From JBAQMG01 sp049302575 (lineage in GTDB: Bacteria > Bacillota > Desulfitobacteriia > Desulfitobacteriales > Desulfitobacteriaceae): a stretch of DNA of 16,158 nucleotides. Shown here one piece after another: positions 1 to 7,215 of the stretch. The translations under genes and the position numbers were made by a program. The notes under the pieces were generated by a model. It ran no database searches. It was not told the DNA's origin and saw nothing but the letters and a program-made list of their open reading frames with translations. The stretch lies in contig JBAQMG010000047.1 in the NCBI GenBank assembly GCA_049302575.1, positions 1-16,158 of the forward strand, in the 5' to 3' direction. The first letter of the stretch is position 1, and every line of letters starts with the position of its first letter.

Positions 1-82
1 AATAAAAATTATTTTCTATTCGATACAGGGTGGTATTTTATGGTTACTTAGATTGACGACATTGCTTTCCAATTAATAATAC

Positions 83-733
83 TTAACCAAAGAAAAGCGC
101 CAGGATACGATAAGTAATAGTTTGGTATAAATAAAATATTGCTTTCACGATGGGATAGAGAATTGTACCCAAAACGTTGGTAAATAAAACTATCACTAAA
201 ATTATCATGCCATATTGCTCTAAGACATCAAGTTTTCGAGCCAGCTGTCTTGGCAATAATCCCCCTAGCACTGCAAAACCATCTAACGGTGGAATAGGAA
301 GCAAATTAAAAATCCCCAGTCCTAAATTCATCAAAACGATTGCACTAAATATTTGAGAAACTACAGGTAACCAAGTCGAACCTTGCAGAAATTGTACAGT
401 AAAACCCCAGAGTATCGTACTCAAAAAAGCGATTACCAAGTTCATCACTGGACCAGCTAAAGAAACAAACATTCGTCCCCTTACCGGGTCGCCACGAAAA
501 TAATGCGGATTGATTTGAACTGGTTTCGCCCAACCGAACCGATACAATAAAGCCATCAGTGTTCCAAACACGTCTAAATGGACGATGGGATTTAACGTAA
601 GTCGTCCTTGACTACGTGGGGTAGGGTCTCCTAAATAATCTGCTACCCATGCATGGGCAAACTCATGAAAGGCAAAGCCAATCATCAGGGCAGGAATATT
701 GGCAATCAAACTAGGAAGATCAAAATTAAACAA
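83..733 (-). CDS. M50 family site-2-type membrane metalloprotease (YwhC-like)
   Basis: This is a 216-residue polytopic membrane protein of the short M50 (site-2 protease) family, which cleaves peptide bonds within or close to the membrane; no substrate is known for this subgroup. The zinc-binding HEFAH motif is at residues 23-27 in the first membrane segment. AGPVMN at 93-98 and NLLPIPPLDGF at 143-153 supply the third metal ligand (Asp151) region. Further hydrophobic segments lie at about 96-117, 125-145 and 172-205. There is no PDZ domain, unlike RseP or SpoIVFB-type relatives with extra domains. The start is TTG, preceded by AAGGGGGG with a spacing of about 10 bases. It lies 74 bp downstream of the DHH/nucleotidyltransferase gene on the same strand and is probably co-transcribed with it, with a heptamer-repeat hairpin between them. 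Family assignment is secure; the biological role is not. Confidence 0.9.
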   Translation of the reverse strand: MFNFDLPSLIANIPALMIGFAFHEFAHAWVADYLGDPTPRSQGRLTLNPIVHLDVFGTLMALLYRFGWAKPVQINPHYFRGDPVRGRMFVSLAGPVMNLVIAFLSTILWGFTVQFLQGSTWLPVVSQIFSAIVLMNLGLGIFNLLPIPPLDGFAVLGGLLPRQLARKLDVLEQYGMIILVIVLFTNVLGTILYPIVKAIFYLYQTITYRILALFFG

Positions 734-754
734 ATTCGTTGTACCCCCCTTAAA

Positions 755-825
755 CTAATTCATAATTCATAATGAAAATGTTGAATTAGTTCGTGCTTAA
801 TTATACATTATGCATTGTGCATTAA
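755..825. repeat. Inverted heptamer-array element A
   Basis: Two arms of degenerate 7-bp tandem repeats face each other. The left arm reads on the plus strand from 755 (CTAATTC, ATAATTC, then weaker units to about 789). The right arm, 798-825, is four contiguous units read on the minus strand (TTAATGC, ACAATGC, then ATAATGT, ATAATTA). Both arms fit a consensus near ATAATKC, so the transcript can fold into a long imperfect hairpin with a short loop around 790-797. The right arm runs into the end of the upstream gene and encodes its last five residues and stop codon. It lies between two probably co-transcribed genes, so it could act on mRNA stability or partial termination; this is inference. 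Confidence 0.7.
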
Positions 826-3357
826 TTTTCTTGCTAGTTCCTCTTCACCAAAGGGTGAATCGATCTCCCCCTCTAACCAAGCTTGACGAATCCTGTTTAA
901 GATTTTCCCGATCTGCGGTCCTGGCTTGACTCCCATAGCCAATAATCTTCTTCCATCTATCTTTATTTTTATGTTTTTCAAAGCAGCTTGATAAGACTCC
1001 AGTAATTCTTGTAGTTCAGGCTCCCTCGTTAATAAAGTAACCAACCAAGCTGGCGTCCGAACTAGCAAGTGATCCACTTGTTCCAAAGTCCAAGAACCGT
1101 CTTTTAATACAGTTCGCAAACGAAGATAATCCAGCGTAGCTTCTCTAAGACTACGGGTTAGCCTTAATTTATCAAGGACTTGTGCAACATCTTCGGCACC
1201 CATCTTGGATAAAGACATTAGCCAACGTTCAACCAAGGGCCAGTTTTCGCTCATAAACTTATTAGACTCGTCAAAATTCCAACTAAAGTCCTTGCCAAAC
1301 CATTCTTTAAATATTCCTAATTCTACCACAGAAAGACCCATCTTCAAATAATTTTTCTCCTGAAGAATAAGTATAAATTCTTCCGTAAAACGTTCTAGAC
1401 TTAACCTTTTTAGAACTCCCGTTTGTAAGGCGGTTTTCAAAGCTTCTGTTGTTTCCTTGGCTAGTTGATAATTATAGCGTTCAGAAAAACGAATAGCCCT
1501 CATAATCCTGGTAGGGTCATCTATAAAACTGAGGTTATGTAAAAAACGGATTTCCCCTTGCTGTAAATCTCTCATACCTCCATAATAATCAACCAATTCA
1601 CCAAACCGTTCGACATTTATACAAATTGCCATCGCATTAACGGTGAAATCTCGCCGTGCTAGATCTTCCTTAAGACAAGATTCCTCAACTTGTGGTAAAG
1701 CTCCAGGAGAGGCGTAATACTCCCAACGTGTACTGGCAATGTCGAGATGAGTCTCGTCGGAAAACGAAATTCTTGCAGTTCCAAATTGGGAATGTAAGGT
1801 TAATTCTCCCTCAGGTAAGCGTTTAATTAAAGCTGTGGCAAATTGTAACCCACTACCCTCAACCACGAAATCCAGATCTTGAGTGGGTACAAGTAAAAGT
1901 AAATCGCGTACAAAACCACCCACTAAGTAGACAGAACAAAGTTCCTCCTTAGCTACGTCTCGAACAATTTGTAATAATTCTTGAATATTGTGGGGTAGAC
2001 ATTGAATCAATTCTAAGATATCTTGACGCATGGCCTGACTTCGATCCCGTACTAAGACCTCTTCATTCGGTACTGCACCCCCATGAACAAGACGCAAAAC
2101 ATCTGAACGGGATATAATGCCCACAACCTTTCCTGCTTCAACAACAGGTAAACGACCAATGTCACAATGGACCATGAGCCGTTGTACTTCATCACAACTA
2201 GCACTGGCTTCGACCGTAATCACATTTGTTGTCATAAACCCTTTGACAGGAGAATGTTCCAGACCGTGTTTTATGGCCTTATCCACATCCCGGCGGGAAA
2301 TAATTCCGATCAGTTTCTTTTCGTCTGTAACTGGAACTCCAGTATGTCCATAACGCAACAAGATTTGTTGAATATCCGTTAGTTTAGTTTCTGGCGATAC
2401 AGTTTTAACCGGAAAACTCATCACATCCCGAGCAAGGAAGGGACGTTGAACACGTTTACCTACCTCTTCCCGTAGCTTTTCCAGAACCTCAGCACCCGTT
2501 ACCTTCTTCAAGGTCGCAGACGCGGCCTTAGCATGCCCCGAACCCCCAAAGGCTTGCACGATCTGATTTACCGGTAACCCATTTCCGCGTGAGCGCGCCA
2601 CAATGTAGAGACGATTTTCCATTTTGACAAGCAAGAACCAAGTTTCGGCACCTTCTAATTCTCCAACTCGATGTGCTAATAAGGCCAATCCTCCAACGTA
2701 TTCTCTACTCTCAGCATAGGAAAAATAGACTGTGACCCCTTGAATAGATTCAGTCTGCCCGTGATCCAAGAGCTCTTGTAAAAGAACTTTCTGAGCCTCC
2801 GTCAAAGGCTTGCGCAAATACTCTGCTACAACACCAAGATGAGCCCCTTGTTCCAATAAATAAGCGACAGCACGGACATCACGCACCGTTGTATTTTCAA
2901 ATAAAAGGCTACCAGTATCTTCATAAATCCCCAACGCAAACAGGGTTGCCTCAAAGCTACTCAAAGGCAGACCCATTCCGGCTAATTTCTCGACTAGTAA
3001 AGTAGTACAAGCTCCAACTGGTTCTATGCACATGCCAGGACCAACTGGACTGGTATAAGGATGGTGGTCATAAGTTTCTACTTTCAAACCAACAACTTGA
3101 ACCAACTGTTCGCCTAAGCTCCCTGTCCGACGCAAATCATGAGTATCTACTAAAATAACCCGTGTGATCAACTCGATTTTGAGCTCCTGCGGTTTCTTAA
3201 GGGGCAGCCGATCTTTAGATAACGCTAAAAAGTCCTGGACATAAGGATTGGATTTACCCTCCATAACCAGAACACTATCGGGATAAAGTTTTTGGGCTGC
3301 AACCATAGACGCTAAAGCATCAAAATCAGGTTGCTTATGGGCAAGAATAATATCCAT
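808..3357 (-). CDS. DHH phosphoesterase-CBS-tRNA nucleotidyltransferase fusion protein
   Basis: This 849-residue protein joins three modules. The N-terminal DHH phosphoesterase has HKQPDFDALAS at 7-17, Asp71, DHH at 97-99 and EDTGS at 146-150, and a DHHA1 domain ends in GGSGHAKAAS at 271-280. A pair of CBS domains occupies about 310-425 and would sense a nucleotide. The class II CCA-adding enzyme/poly(A) polymerase head starts near 475: LVGGFVRD at 478-485, the metal-binding DLD at 494-496 and RRDFTVNAM at 568-576, with DDPTRIMRAIRF at 613-624 and a helical RNA-binding tail. The family adds all or part of CCA to tRNA 3' ends. Long forms with this layout are known in Aquifex and several Firmicutes and deltaproteobacteria, and can be CC-adding, A-adding or full CCA enzymes; the sequence alone does not decide. 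ATG start with AGAGGA at good spacing. The last residues (LMHNA) and the stop come from repeat element A. Confidence 0.93.
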   Translation of the reverse strand: MDIILAHKQPDFDALASMVAAQKLYPDSVLVMEGKSNPYVQDFLALSKDRLPLKKPQELKIELITRVILVDTHDLRRTGSLGEQLVQVVGLKVETYDHHPYTSPVGPGMCIEPVGACTTLLVEKLAGMGLPLSSFEATLFALGIYEDTGSLLFENTTVRDVRAVAYLLEQGAHLGVVAEYLRKPLTEAQKVLLQELLDHGQTESIQGVTVYFSYAESREYVGGLALLAHRVGELEGAETWFLLVKMENRLYIVARSRGNGLPVNQIVQAFGGSGHAKAASATLKKVTGAEVLEKLREEVGKRVQRPFLARDVMSFPVKTVSPETKLTDIQQILLRYGHTGVPVTDEKKLIGIISRRDVDKAIKHGLEHSPVKGFMTTNVITVEASASCDEVQRLMVHCDIGRLPVVEAGKVVGIISRSDVLRLVHGGAVPNEEVLVRDRSQAMRQDILELIQCLPHNIQELLQIVRDVAKEELCSVYLVGGFVRDLLLLVPTQDLDFVVEGSGLQFATALIKRLPEGELTLHSQFGTARISFSDETHLDIASTRWEYYASPGALPQVEESCLKEDLARRDFTVNAMAICINVERFGELVDYYGGMRDLQQGEIRFLHNLSFIDDPTRIMRAIRFSERYNYQLAKETTEALKTALQTGVLKRLSLERFTEEFILILQEKNYLKMGLSVVELGIFKEWFGKDFSWNFDESNKFMSENWPLVERWLMSLSKMGAEDVAQVLDKLRLTRSLREATLDYLRLRTVLKDGSWTLEQVDHLLVRTPAWLVTLLTREPELQELLESYQAALKNIKIKIDGRRLLAMGVKPGPQIGKILNRIRQAWLEGEIDSPFGEEELARKLMHNA

Positions 3358-3410
3358 TTAAATTCCTCTTATTCATCAAGCCGAAAACCCAGCACAATCT
3401 AGTTTAGCTG

Positions 3411-3419
3411 ATTATAACA
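3411..3419 (-). promoter_or_regulatory. Extended -10 promoter for the DHH-nucleotidyltransferase gene
   Basis: The minus strand reads TGTTATAAT, a perfect extended -10 (TGn plus TATAAT), 54 bases before the ATG at 3357. No good -35 is present at 16-18 bp upstream, where GC-rich repeat sequence (3427-3458) sits instead. The extended -10 could compensate for this. Assignment is by motif only. Confidence 0.5.
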
Positions 3420-3426
3420 CTTTGCT

Positions 3427-3458
3427 CGGCGATGCGCGAGACTCACACGCGACGCGAT
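3427..3458. repeat. Partial GC-rich heptamer element B
   Basis: This short GC-rich stretch in an AT-rich gap includes two adjacent 7-mers, CGGCGAT and GCGCGAG (3427-3440), followed by less regular CACGCGACGCGAT. It shares the 13-mer GCGATGCGCGAGA (3429-3441) with the opposite strand of element C (5331-5343). It looks like a one-armed or decayed member of the heptamer family. It lies directly upstream of the extended -10 of the nucleotidyltransferase gene. Confidence 0.5.
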
Positions 3459-3503
3459 GGTCTAAAAATTTATGTTGTCCTAGAACTTAAACTTTTTGCT
3501 AAT

Positions 3504-3540
3504 ATAAAAAAGTACCCTAACCAAAAAGTCAAAGTACTTT
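3504..3540 (-). terminator. Possible terminator after the 114-residue unknown gene
   Basis: On the minus strand, AAAGTAC (3540-3534) can pair with GTACTTT (3515-3509), followed by a run of T residues and TATA. The loop is about 18 bases and the stem is AT-rich, so this is a weak terminator candidate. It lies 24 bases past the stop of the unknown gene at 3565. Confidence 0.4.
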
Positions 3541-3564
3541 AATATCCCAAATGATTCTTCGCTC

Positions 3565-3909
3565 TTAAATTGTATCATTGATGGCCTTAGTAGCCTCATC
3601 AATTTCCTGTTGAGTCTTACCTTCTTTAAGTAGACGAAAATTTATGGCATCAGCCCAAAACCCACACTTACTCTGAATCTTTTTAAATACTTTGGCATTG
3701 ATTTTGGAACTTTTACTCCTCGACTCAGCATTAGCTTGAACAATAGAACAAATATAACGGGCTTTAAGACATTCATCTTGCTTGAAATCAGCAAAACCAG
3801 TATTCAATAATTCCAACAAATTCTTATAGTATTGATTAAACTCCTCAAATGGAATTTCTTCTTCCTCCATATGCAAATATTCTTGAAGTTTTGTAAATAA
3901 GGTCTCCAA
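3565..3909 (-). CDS. Hypothetical protein, 114 residues
   Basis: I do not recognise this protein. It is soluble, charged and apparently mostly helical, with an acidic stretch (MEEEEIPFEE) near the N-terminus and three cysteines in the middle. It has no signal peptide and no membrane segment. The frame is open from a GTG at 3927, but GGAGG (3921-3917) lies inside that extension and sits 7 bases before a TTG at 3909. I therefore take the TTG as the start. A good promoter is 36-64 bases upstream, so it can be transcribed independently of corA. A weak hairpin with a T run follows it, consistent with a one-gene unit. Confidence 0.65.
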   Translation of the reverse strand: METLFTKLQEYLHMEEEEIPFEEFNQYYKNLLELLNTGFADFKQDECLKARYICSIVQANAESRSKSSKINAKVFKKIQSKCGFWADAINFRLLKEGKTQQEIDEATKAINDTI

Positions 3910-3944
3910 TATTTTGCCTCCAAACACTCATCAAATCCCTAGAC

Positions 3945-3973
3945 ATTATATAACTCTTTTAAGAAAACTACAA
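3945..3973 (-). promoter_or_regulatory. Sigma-A type promoter for the 114-residue unknown gene
   Basis: The minus strand has TTGTAG (3973-3968), a 17-base spacer, and a perfect TATAAT (3950-3945). The expected transcript start near 3938 gives a leader of about 30 bases with the GGAGG that precedes the TTG start. A small CACG-ATCG-CGTG hairpin (about 3977-3988) just upstream may help end the corA transcript. Confidence 0.55.
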
Positions 3974-3993
3974 GATCACGCGATCGTGTTCAC

Positions 3994-4968
3994 TTAGCGA
4001 AGCCATCTTTTTTTCCAAAAGAAGACGAAGGCTACTGTGGCAATCAATGCGGAAGCGAGGTAGAAAACCAGCATTCCATAGGATTCATGTAATAAAGGTA
4101 GATGTTCAAAATTCATCCCAAAAAAACTGGTCATGAGATTGATCGGTAGCAAAATCGTCGCTAGTAAGGTCAGCCATTTCATTATATCGTTGGAACGATT
4201 ATCTATCGCTGCTTGATAGGCCTCCCGCAGATTTTCGACCAGTTCATGAGTTTGACGTACATTATCCAATTCTCTTTGAGTATCTTGAACCAGTTCCTGC
4301 CAACTCCCAGGAGAATCTGTTAAAGCGAGGTTTGCTAGCCTAGTGAAAACAGCCTGGTGAGCGTTTAGAGACTTTTTCAGACCAATAACCTGTCTATGTA
4401 ACAAGTTAATCCTAGCTTGCTGGGTAGAACGTGGTCCCTTCAAGATTACTTCCTCTATACTGTCCATCAGATCTTCAAATTGTTCTAGACGACTTTGATG
4501 GTGTCGTAAAACTCTAGCTCCTAAGGCCTGGGCTAAGTTAAAAGGAGTTTCTAAAATCCCGCTCTGAGCCCATCCCTTAATGTTTTCCAGAGTAATTCCA
4601 CTCCAGCCAAGCATTACAAACTCTGACGAAGTTAACAGAAAACAAATCGCTAGCTCTTTCCCTTCAGAATCAAGATCCCGATAACACACTAAATACGTAG
4701 AAGGACTTAGACGCTTAGCCAAAGGATGAATAGCTAGGTTGCTTTCCAGCTTATGATTATAGGCTTGCCGCTCTGCTTTTTTCGTACATAATGTAGTTAA
4801 TAAATCCATTGGAAAGTTAGTTTCCTGTGGAAAAATCAGGGGAATCTGATCCCACTCTTGCTCTGATAAGACGATCAAACGGAAACTTCCCAGTAGGATA
4901 GGGTCTCTATGGGAAAAATCTAAAGCTATCTCGTTAACACCATAGGGAAAGACGATGAAGCTCTCCAT
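3994..4968 (-). CDS. corA: CorA family divalent cation transporter
   Basis: This 324-residue protein has the CorA layout: a large soluble N-terminal part (1 to about 150), a long helical stalk (about 150-263), and two C-terminal membrane segments at about 264-282 and 298-317. The signature GMN is at 284-286, at the end of the first membrane segment, followed by the short periplasmic loop. The C-terminus is basic (KKRWLR) and cytoplasmic. The family forms pentamers that import Mg2+, or Co2+/Ni2+; metal preference cannot be read from the sequence. The N-terminal domain shows no motif I recognise and is probably divergent. ATG start with AAAGGGG 8 bases upstream. A 32-codon gene for a small membrane peptide ends 31 bp upstream and is likely co-transcribed. 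Confidence 0.88.
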   Translation of the reverse strand: MESFIVFPYGVNEIALDFSHRDPILLGSFRLIVLSEQEWDQIPLIFPQETNFPMDLLTTLCTKKAERQAYNHKLESNLAIHPLAKRLSPSTYLVCYRDLDSEGKELAICFLLTSSEFVMLGWSGITLENIKGWAQSGILETPFNLAQALGARVLRHHQSRLEQFEDLMDSIEEVILKGPRSTQQARINLLHRQVIGLKKSLNAHQAVFTRLANLALTDSPGSWQELVQDTQRELDNVRQTHELVENLREAYQAAIDNRSNDIMKWLTLLATILLPINLMTSFFGMNFEHLPLLHESYGMLVFYLASALIATVAFVFFWKKRWLR

Positions 4969-4999
4969 CCAAAACGCCCCTTTAAATTGAAAGTAAGCC

Positions 5000-5098
5000 C
5001 TAAAGCAAGTAAACTATTCCTAAGAGCAGACCTGTTATGAGCAAAATTCGGTGTAGGTGAACCAAAAACCTTTTTAGTTCGTAATTATTTATTTTCAT
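5000..5098 (-). CDS. Small membrane peptide, 32 residues, upstream of corA
   Basis: This short frame begins at an ATG with GAGGA 6 bases upstream, which is good spacing. The product starts with a basic hydrophilic segment (MKINNYELKRF), has a central LVHLHR, and ends in one hydrophobic stretch (ILLITGLLLGIVYLL) that would span the membrane with the N-terminus inside. Stop is TAG at 5002-5000, 31 bp before corA. It could be a small subunit or modulator of the transporter, or a translated leader; both are guesses. I do not recognise a family. Support comes from the Shine-Dalgarno, the coherent membrane-peptide composition and the position, not from homology. Confidence 0.55.
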   Translation of the reverse strand: MKINNYELKRFLVHLHRILLITGLLLGIVYLL

Positions 5099-5147
5099 AG
5101 GAAGTCCTCACTTATCGAAGCTTTACTCTACTAGCATCGGATAACCA

Positions 5148-5166
5148 TTAAAGAATTATTCTTTAA
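5148..5166. promoter_or_regulatory. Perfect 19-bp palindrome, possible operator
   Basis: TTAAAGAATTATTCTTTAA is a perfect inverted repeat of 9 bp arms around one base. It lies 50 bp upstream of the small membrane peptide start, in the right place for a repressor site controlling the peptide-corA unit. It has the size of a PerR/Fur-type box but does not match either consensus well. There is no T run, so it is not a terminator. Confidence 0.4.
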
Positions 5167-5178
5167 AATTCTTATTTC

Positions 5179-5194
5179 CGTGAGAATAATCACA
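5179..5194. promoter_or_regulatory. CRP/FNR-type binding site
   Basis: CGTGAGAATAATCACA matches the TGTGA-N6-TCACA consensus of CRP and of Bacillus Fnr at 9 of 10 defined positions. It lies 81 bp upstream of the small peptide-corA unit and about 200 bp upstream of the divergent MetE-like gene, so it could serve either. Members of this bacterial group carry many CRP/FNR regulators. A single motif match in an AT-rich gap is only suggestive. Confidence 0.4.
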
Positions 5195-5229
5195 ACAATT
5201 TTGATCTTTTATTGTTAGAATTGGTAACA

Positions 5230-5373
5230 GCGATGCGCGATGCGTAGGCATGATATACGAGGATCGAGACGTGAGGATCGAGGCCTGATCTCAGAGCAGA
5301 ACCAGGGGTTAGATGTCGGCTCTCGCCAACTCTCGCGCATCGCGCATCGTGCATCGTGCCTCGTGCCTCGATA
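5230..5373. repeat. Inverted heptamer-array element C
   Basis: This GC-rich element occupies most of the gap between the CorA unit and the MetE-like gene. The right arm, 5332-5373, is six exact 7-bp units (CTCGCGC, ATCGCGC, then ATCGTGC twice, CTCGTGC, CTCGATA). Read on the other strand they become NNNNGAK. The left arm, about 5235-5296 on the plus strand, shows the same NNNNGAK phase in units such as ATACGAG (5255) and GATCGAG (5262 and 5276), with one 6-bp unit. The core between the arms holds AGGGGTTAGA (5304-5313) and GTCGGC (5315-5320), which recur in element D. The right arm ends 18 bp before the start codon of the next gene, so a folded hairpin could end next to its ribosome binding site. 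No transposase or coding capacity is seen. Confidence 0.75.
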
Positions 5374-5391
5374 TAGAAAGGAGACTTTACC

Positions 5392-6411
5392 ATGCTCTTA
5401 CCTGGAAAAGCTTTAACAACTGGCATGGGCATTTTACCTCATACCAATCTTGAGGAAGCCCAAAAACTCGCACTCACCCTTGATATTCCTTTTTGGCCTC
5501 AATTGCCCCATTACCGTTTTAAAGAAGACATGTATGCCCAATTCGCAGAGCACTTTCCTGGTTTAATGATTGACGAGAGTAATCAAGTTCTACGTTTCTC
5601 CCAAGAACGCTTTGCGGCAGAACTTGACGAATATCTAGCTTCTGTTGATGATCTCGCACATTTTGCCCTTTCACCGGACTTTTCGACAGCTTTTCGTTCC
5701 TTCCTGACCCTTGACTTAGCCTCATATCCCTTAATTCGAGGACAAACTGTTGGTCCGATTAGCTTTGGTATGAAAATCTGTGATGAGGACCTCAAACCCA
5801 TGATTTATAATGACTTTGTCCGTGAAATCCTGTTTGACTTTCTAAGCAAAAAAATCACTTGGCAATATAACGAATTAAACCGAGTTCATCCCCACCCTTT
5901 TGTTTGGTTAGATGAGCCCGGTTTAGAAATGATTTTCAATTCCTTTAGCGCCTATACCGCTGAAGTTGCTCAAGGGGAATATCGTGCTTTCCTAGCGAAA
6001 CTCCCGGGACCAAAGGGCGTCCATCTGTGTGGTAATCCCGACTGGTCATTTCTTTTAGGAGCAGATATCGATATCCTCTCCATCGATGCCTTCAGCTGGG
6101 GGCATATTTTTGTCCGTTATGTAGACGAAGTTACGGAATTCTTAAAACAGGGTAAAATTATCGCCTGGGGAATAACCCCAACCTTAACCTCAGAATTAAT
6201 TTCAGAGTCGGCAGATAGTTTAACTAAACGCTTATTTGAGTTATGGGATTTCTTAGCAAAACACGGAATAGACCAGGCTAGCTTATTTGATCGTTCTTGG
6301 CTAGCACCTTCCCGTTGCTGCCTGATCAATACTGATGGTACCGCCAGCGTGGATCGTTCGTATGAACTTTTACGGGAAATAGCAAAACGTGTTCGCGTTG
6401 GGCAAGTTTAA
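5392..6411 (+). CDS. MetE-like (cobalamin-independent methionine synthase type) barrel protein
   Basis: This 339-residue protein resembles the C-terminal catalytic barrel of MetE and the related UROD/MtaA fold. VHLCGNPDW at 210-218 gives a His211-x-Cys213 pair, and SRCC at 307-310 gives a late cysteine; together they recall the zinc site that binds the thiol substrate in MetE. LDEPGLEMIF at 173-182 is the matching DEP region. Full MetE is about 750 residues with an N-terminal barrel, which is absent here, so this is a stand-alone core type that may take methyl groups from a corrinoid protein or other donor. The reaction is not known. ATG start with AAAGGAGA 7 bases upstream; the product MLLPGKALTTGMGILPHT starts as such proteins do. 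No partner gene for methyl transfer is adjacent. A hairpin terminator follows. Confidence 0.72.
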   Translation: MLLPGKALTTGMGILPHTNLEEAQKLALTLDIPFWPQLPHYRFKEDMYAQFAEHFPGLMIDESNQVLRFSQERFAAELDEYLASVDDLAHFALSPDFSTAFRSFLTLDLASYPLIRGQTVGPISFGMKICDEDLKPMIYNDFVREILFDFLSKKITWQYNELNRVHPHPFVWLDEPGLEMIFNSFSAYTAEVAQGEYRAFLAKLPGPKGVHLCGNPDWSFLLGADIDILSIDAFSWGHIFVRYVDEVTEFLKQGKIIAWGITPTLTSELISESADSLTKRLFELWDFLAKHGIDQASLFDRSWLAPSRCCLINTDGTASVDRSYELLREIAKRVRVGQV

Positions 6412-6481
6412 ACAGAGACATATCCGTCCGCATTGGCAATAGGAACTGCATTTTTTTCTTAAAACCTGAGTAAATTTGATA

Positions 6482-6515
6482 ACGGTACCCATTTAAGATA
6501 GGTACCGTCATTTTT
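6482..6515 (+). terminator. Hairpin terminator after the MetE-like gene
   Basis: ACGGTACC (6482-6489) pairs perfectly with GGTACCGT (6501-6508) around an 11-base loop and is followed by CATTTTT. It lies between convergent genes. The T run is better on the plus strand, but the stem could also slow transcription coming out of trpF. Confidence 0.75.
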
Positions 6516-6524
6516 ACATAAAAG

Positions 6525-7187
6525 TTAAGTCCTTAGCTTCACATTTTGGATAATTTCCTTAATTAATGCAGGATCTTTTTTACCATTACGCTCAACCCCT
6601 GAACTAACATCAATCGCATAGGGTTGAACCTTGCTTATCCCTTCACAAACGTTTTGGAGAGTAAGTCCCCCCGCTAATATCAGCGGTATTTTACTTGCTT
6701 TTACAGAGTCGAACAGTGCTTGACTAAGTTCGTCATCCCAAGGTAATTGACAACCTGTACCACCAAATTGCCCAGCATAAACCGAATCTACTAAAATCCC
6801 TTGAACTATACCTTGCCAAGCTTGAATATCCGGGAACTGCTTGTTTTTCTTGCTAGGTTGCTCTTCGCCAACCGGAACCTTCAAGGCTTTAATTAAGGGT
6901 AAAGAAATCCCCCTGTATTCCACGGGATCCTCATCACCATGAAGTTGGATACCTGTCAAACCACTTAATTTTGCCACTTCTTCGACCTCAGCAGGTGGAG
7001 TATTAGCAAATACCCCTATACGAGCGATATAAGGCGGTAACCCCGCCGTAATTTCACGAACGAGTTGCGTCTCTATATAGCGTTTACTCGAAGGTACTAG
7101 GATAAAACCCAAGGCATCAGCCCCTGCTTCGGCAGCCCAAAGGGCTTCCTCCAGCGAGCGAATTCCGCAAATTTTAATATGAGTCAT
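6525..7187 (-). CDS. trpF: Phosphoribosylanthranilate isomerase
   Basis: This 220-residue cytoplasmic enzyme converts N-(5-phosphoribosyl)anthranilate to CdRP, the third step of tryptophan synthesis from chorismate. Motifs run in family order: KICGI at 5-9 with the catalytic base Cys7, LGFI near 27, QLHGDE at 81-86, VDS at 133-135 with the likely general acid Asp134, the phosphate-binding FGGTG at 141-145, LAGGL and IDVSSGVE near the C-terminus. Length is typical. ATG start; GGAGA lies about 9 bases upstream. It follows trpC by 28 bp on the same strand, so the two form a unit for consecutive steps. No other trp gene is in the window, so the rest of the pathway lies elsewhere. Confidence 0.96.
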   Translation of the reverse strand: MTHIKICGIRSLEEALWAAEAGADALGFILVPSSKRYIETQLVREITAGLPPYIARIGVFANTPPAEVEEVAKLSGLTGIQLHGDEDPVEYRGISLPLIKALKVPVGEEQPSKKNKQFPDIQAWQGIVQGILVDSVYAGQFGGTGCQLPWDDELSQALFDSVKASKIPLILAGGLTLQNVCEGISKVQPYAIDVSSGVERNGKKDPALIKEIIQNVKLRT

Positions 7188-7215
7188 GATTGTCTATCTC
7201 CTATCGCTTCCCCGC

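Noticed and set aside
1..82. Terminator or gene at the left edge
   Set aside because: No convincing hairpin or coding frame was seen in these 82 bases.
3977..3988. Hairpin CACG-CGAT-CGTG as a corA terminator
   Set aside because: The stem is only four pairs plus flanks, and the T-rich stretch after it is interrupted, so it is mentioned only as a possible aid.
5230..5373. CRISPR array
   Set aside because: Units are 7 bp and contiguous, with no spacers, and no cas genes are nearby.
5190..5432. 80-codon minus-strand frame across element C
   Set aside because: It has no ribosome site, runs through the heptamer repeats and overlaps the start of the MetE-like gene on the other strand.
6326..6511. 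61-codon minus-strand frame over the end of the MetE-like gene
   Set aside because: It spans the terminator hairpin and antisense coding sequence and has no Shine-Dalgarno.
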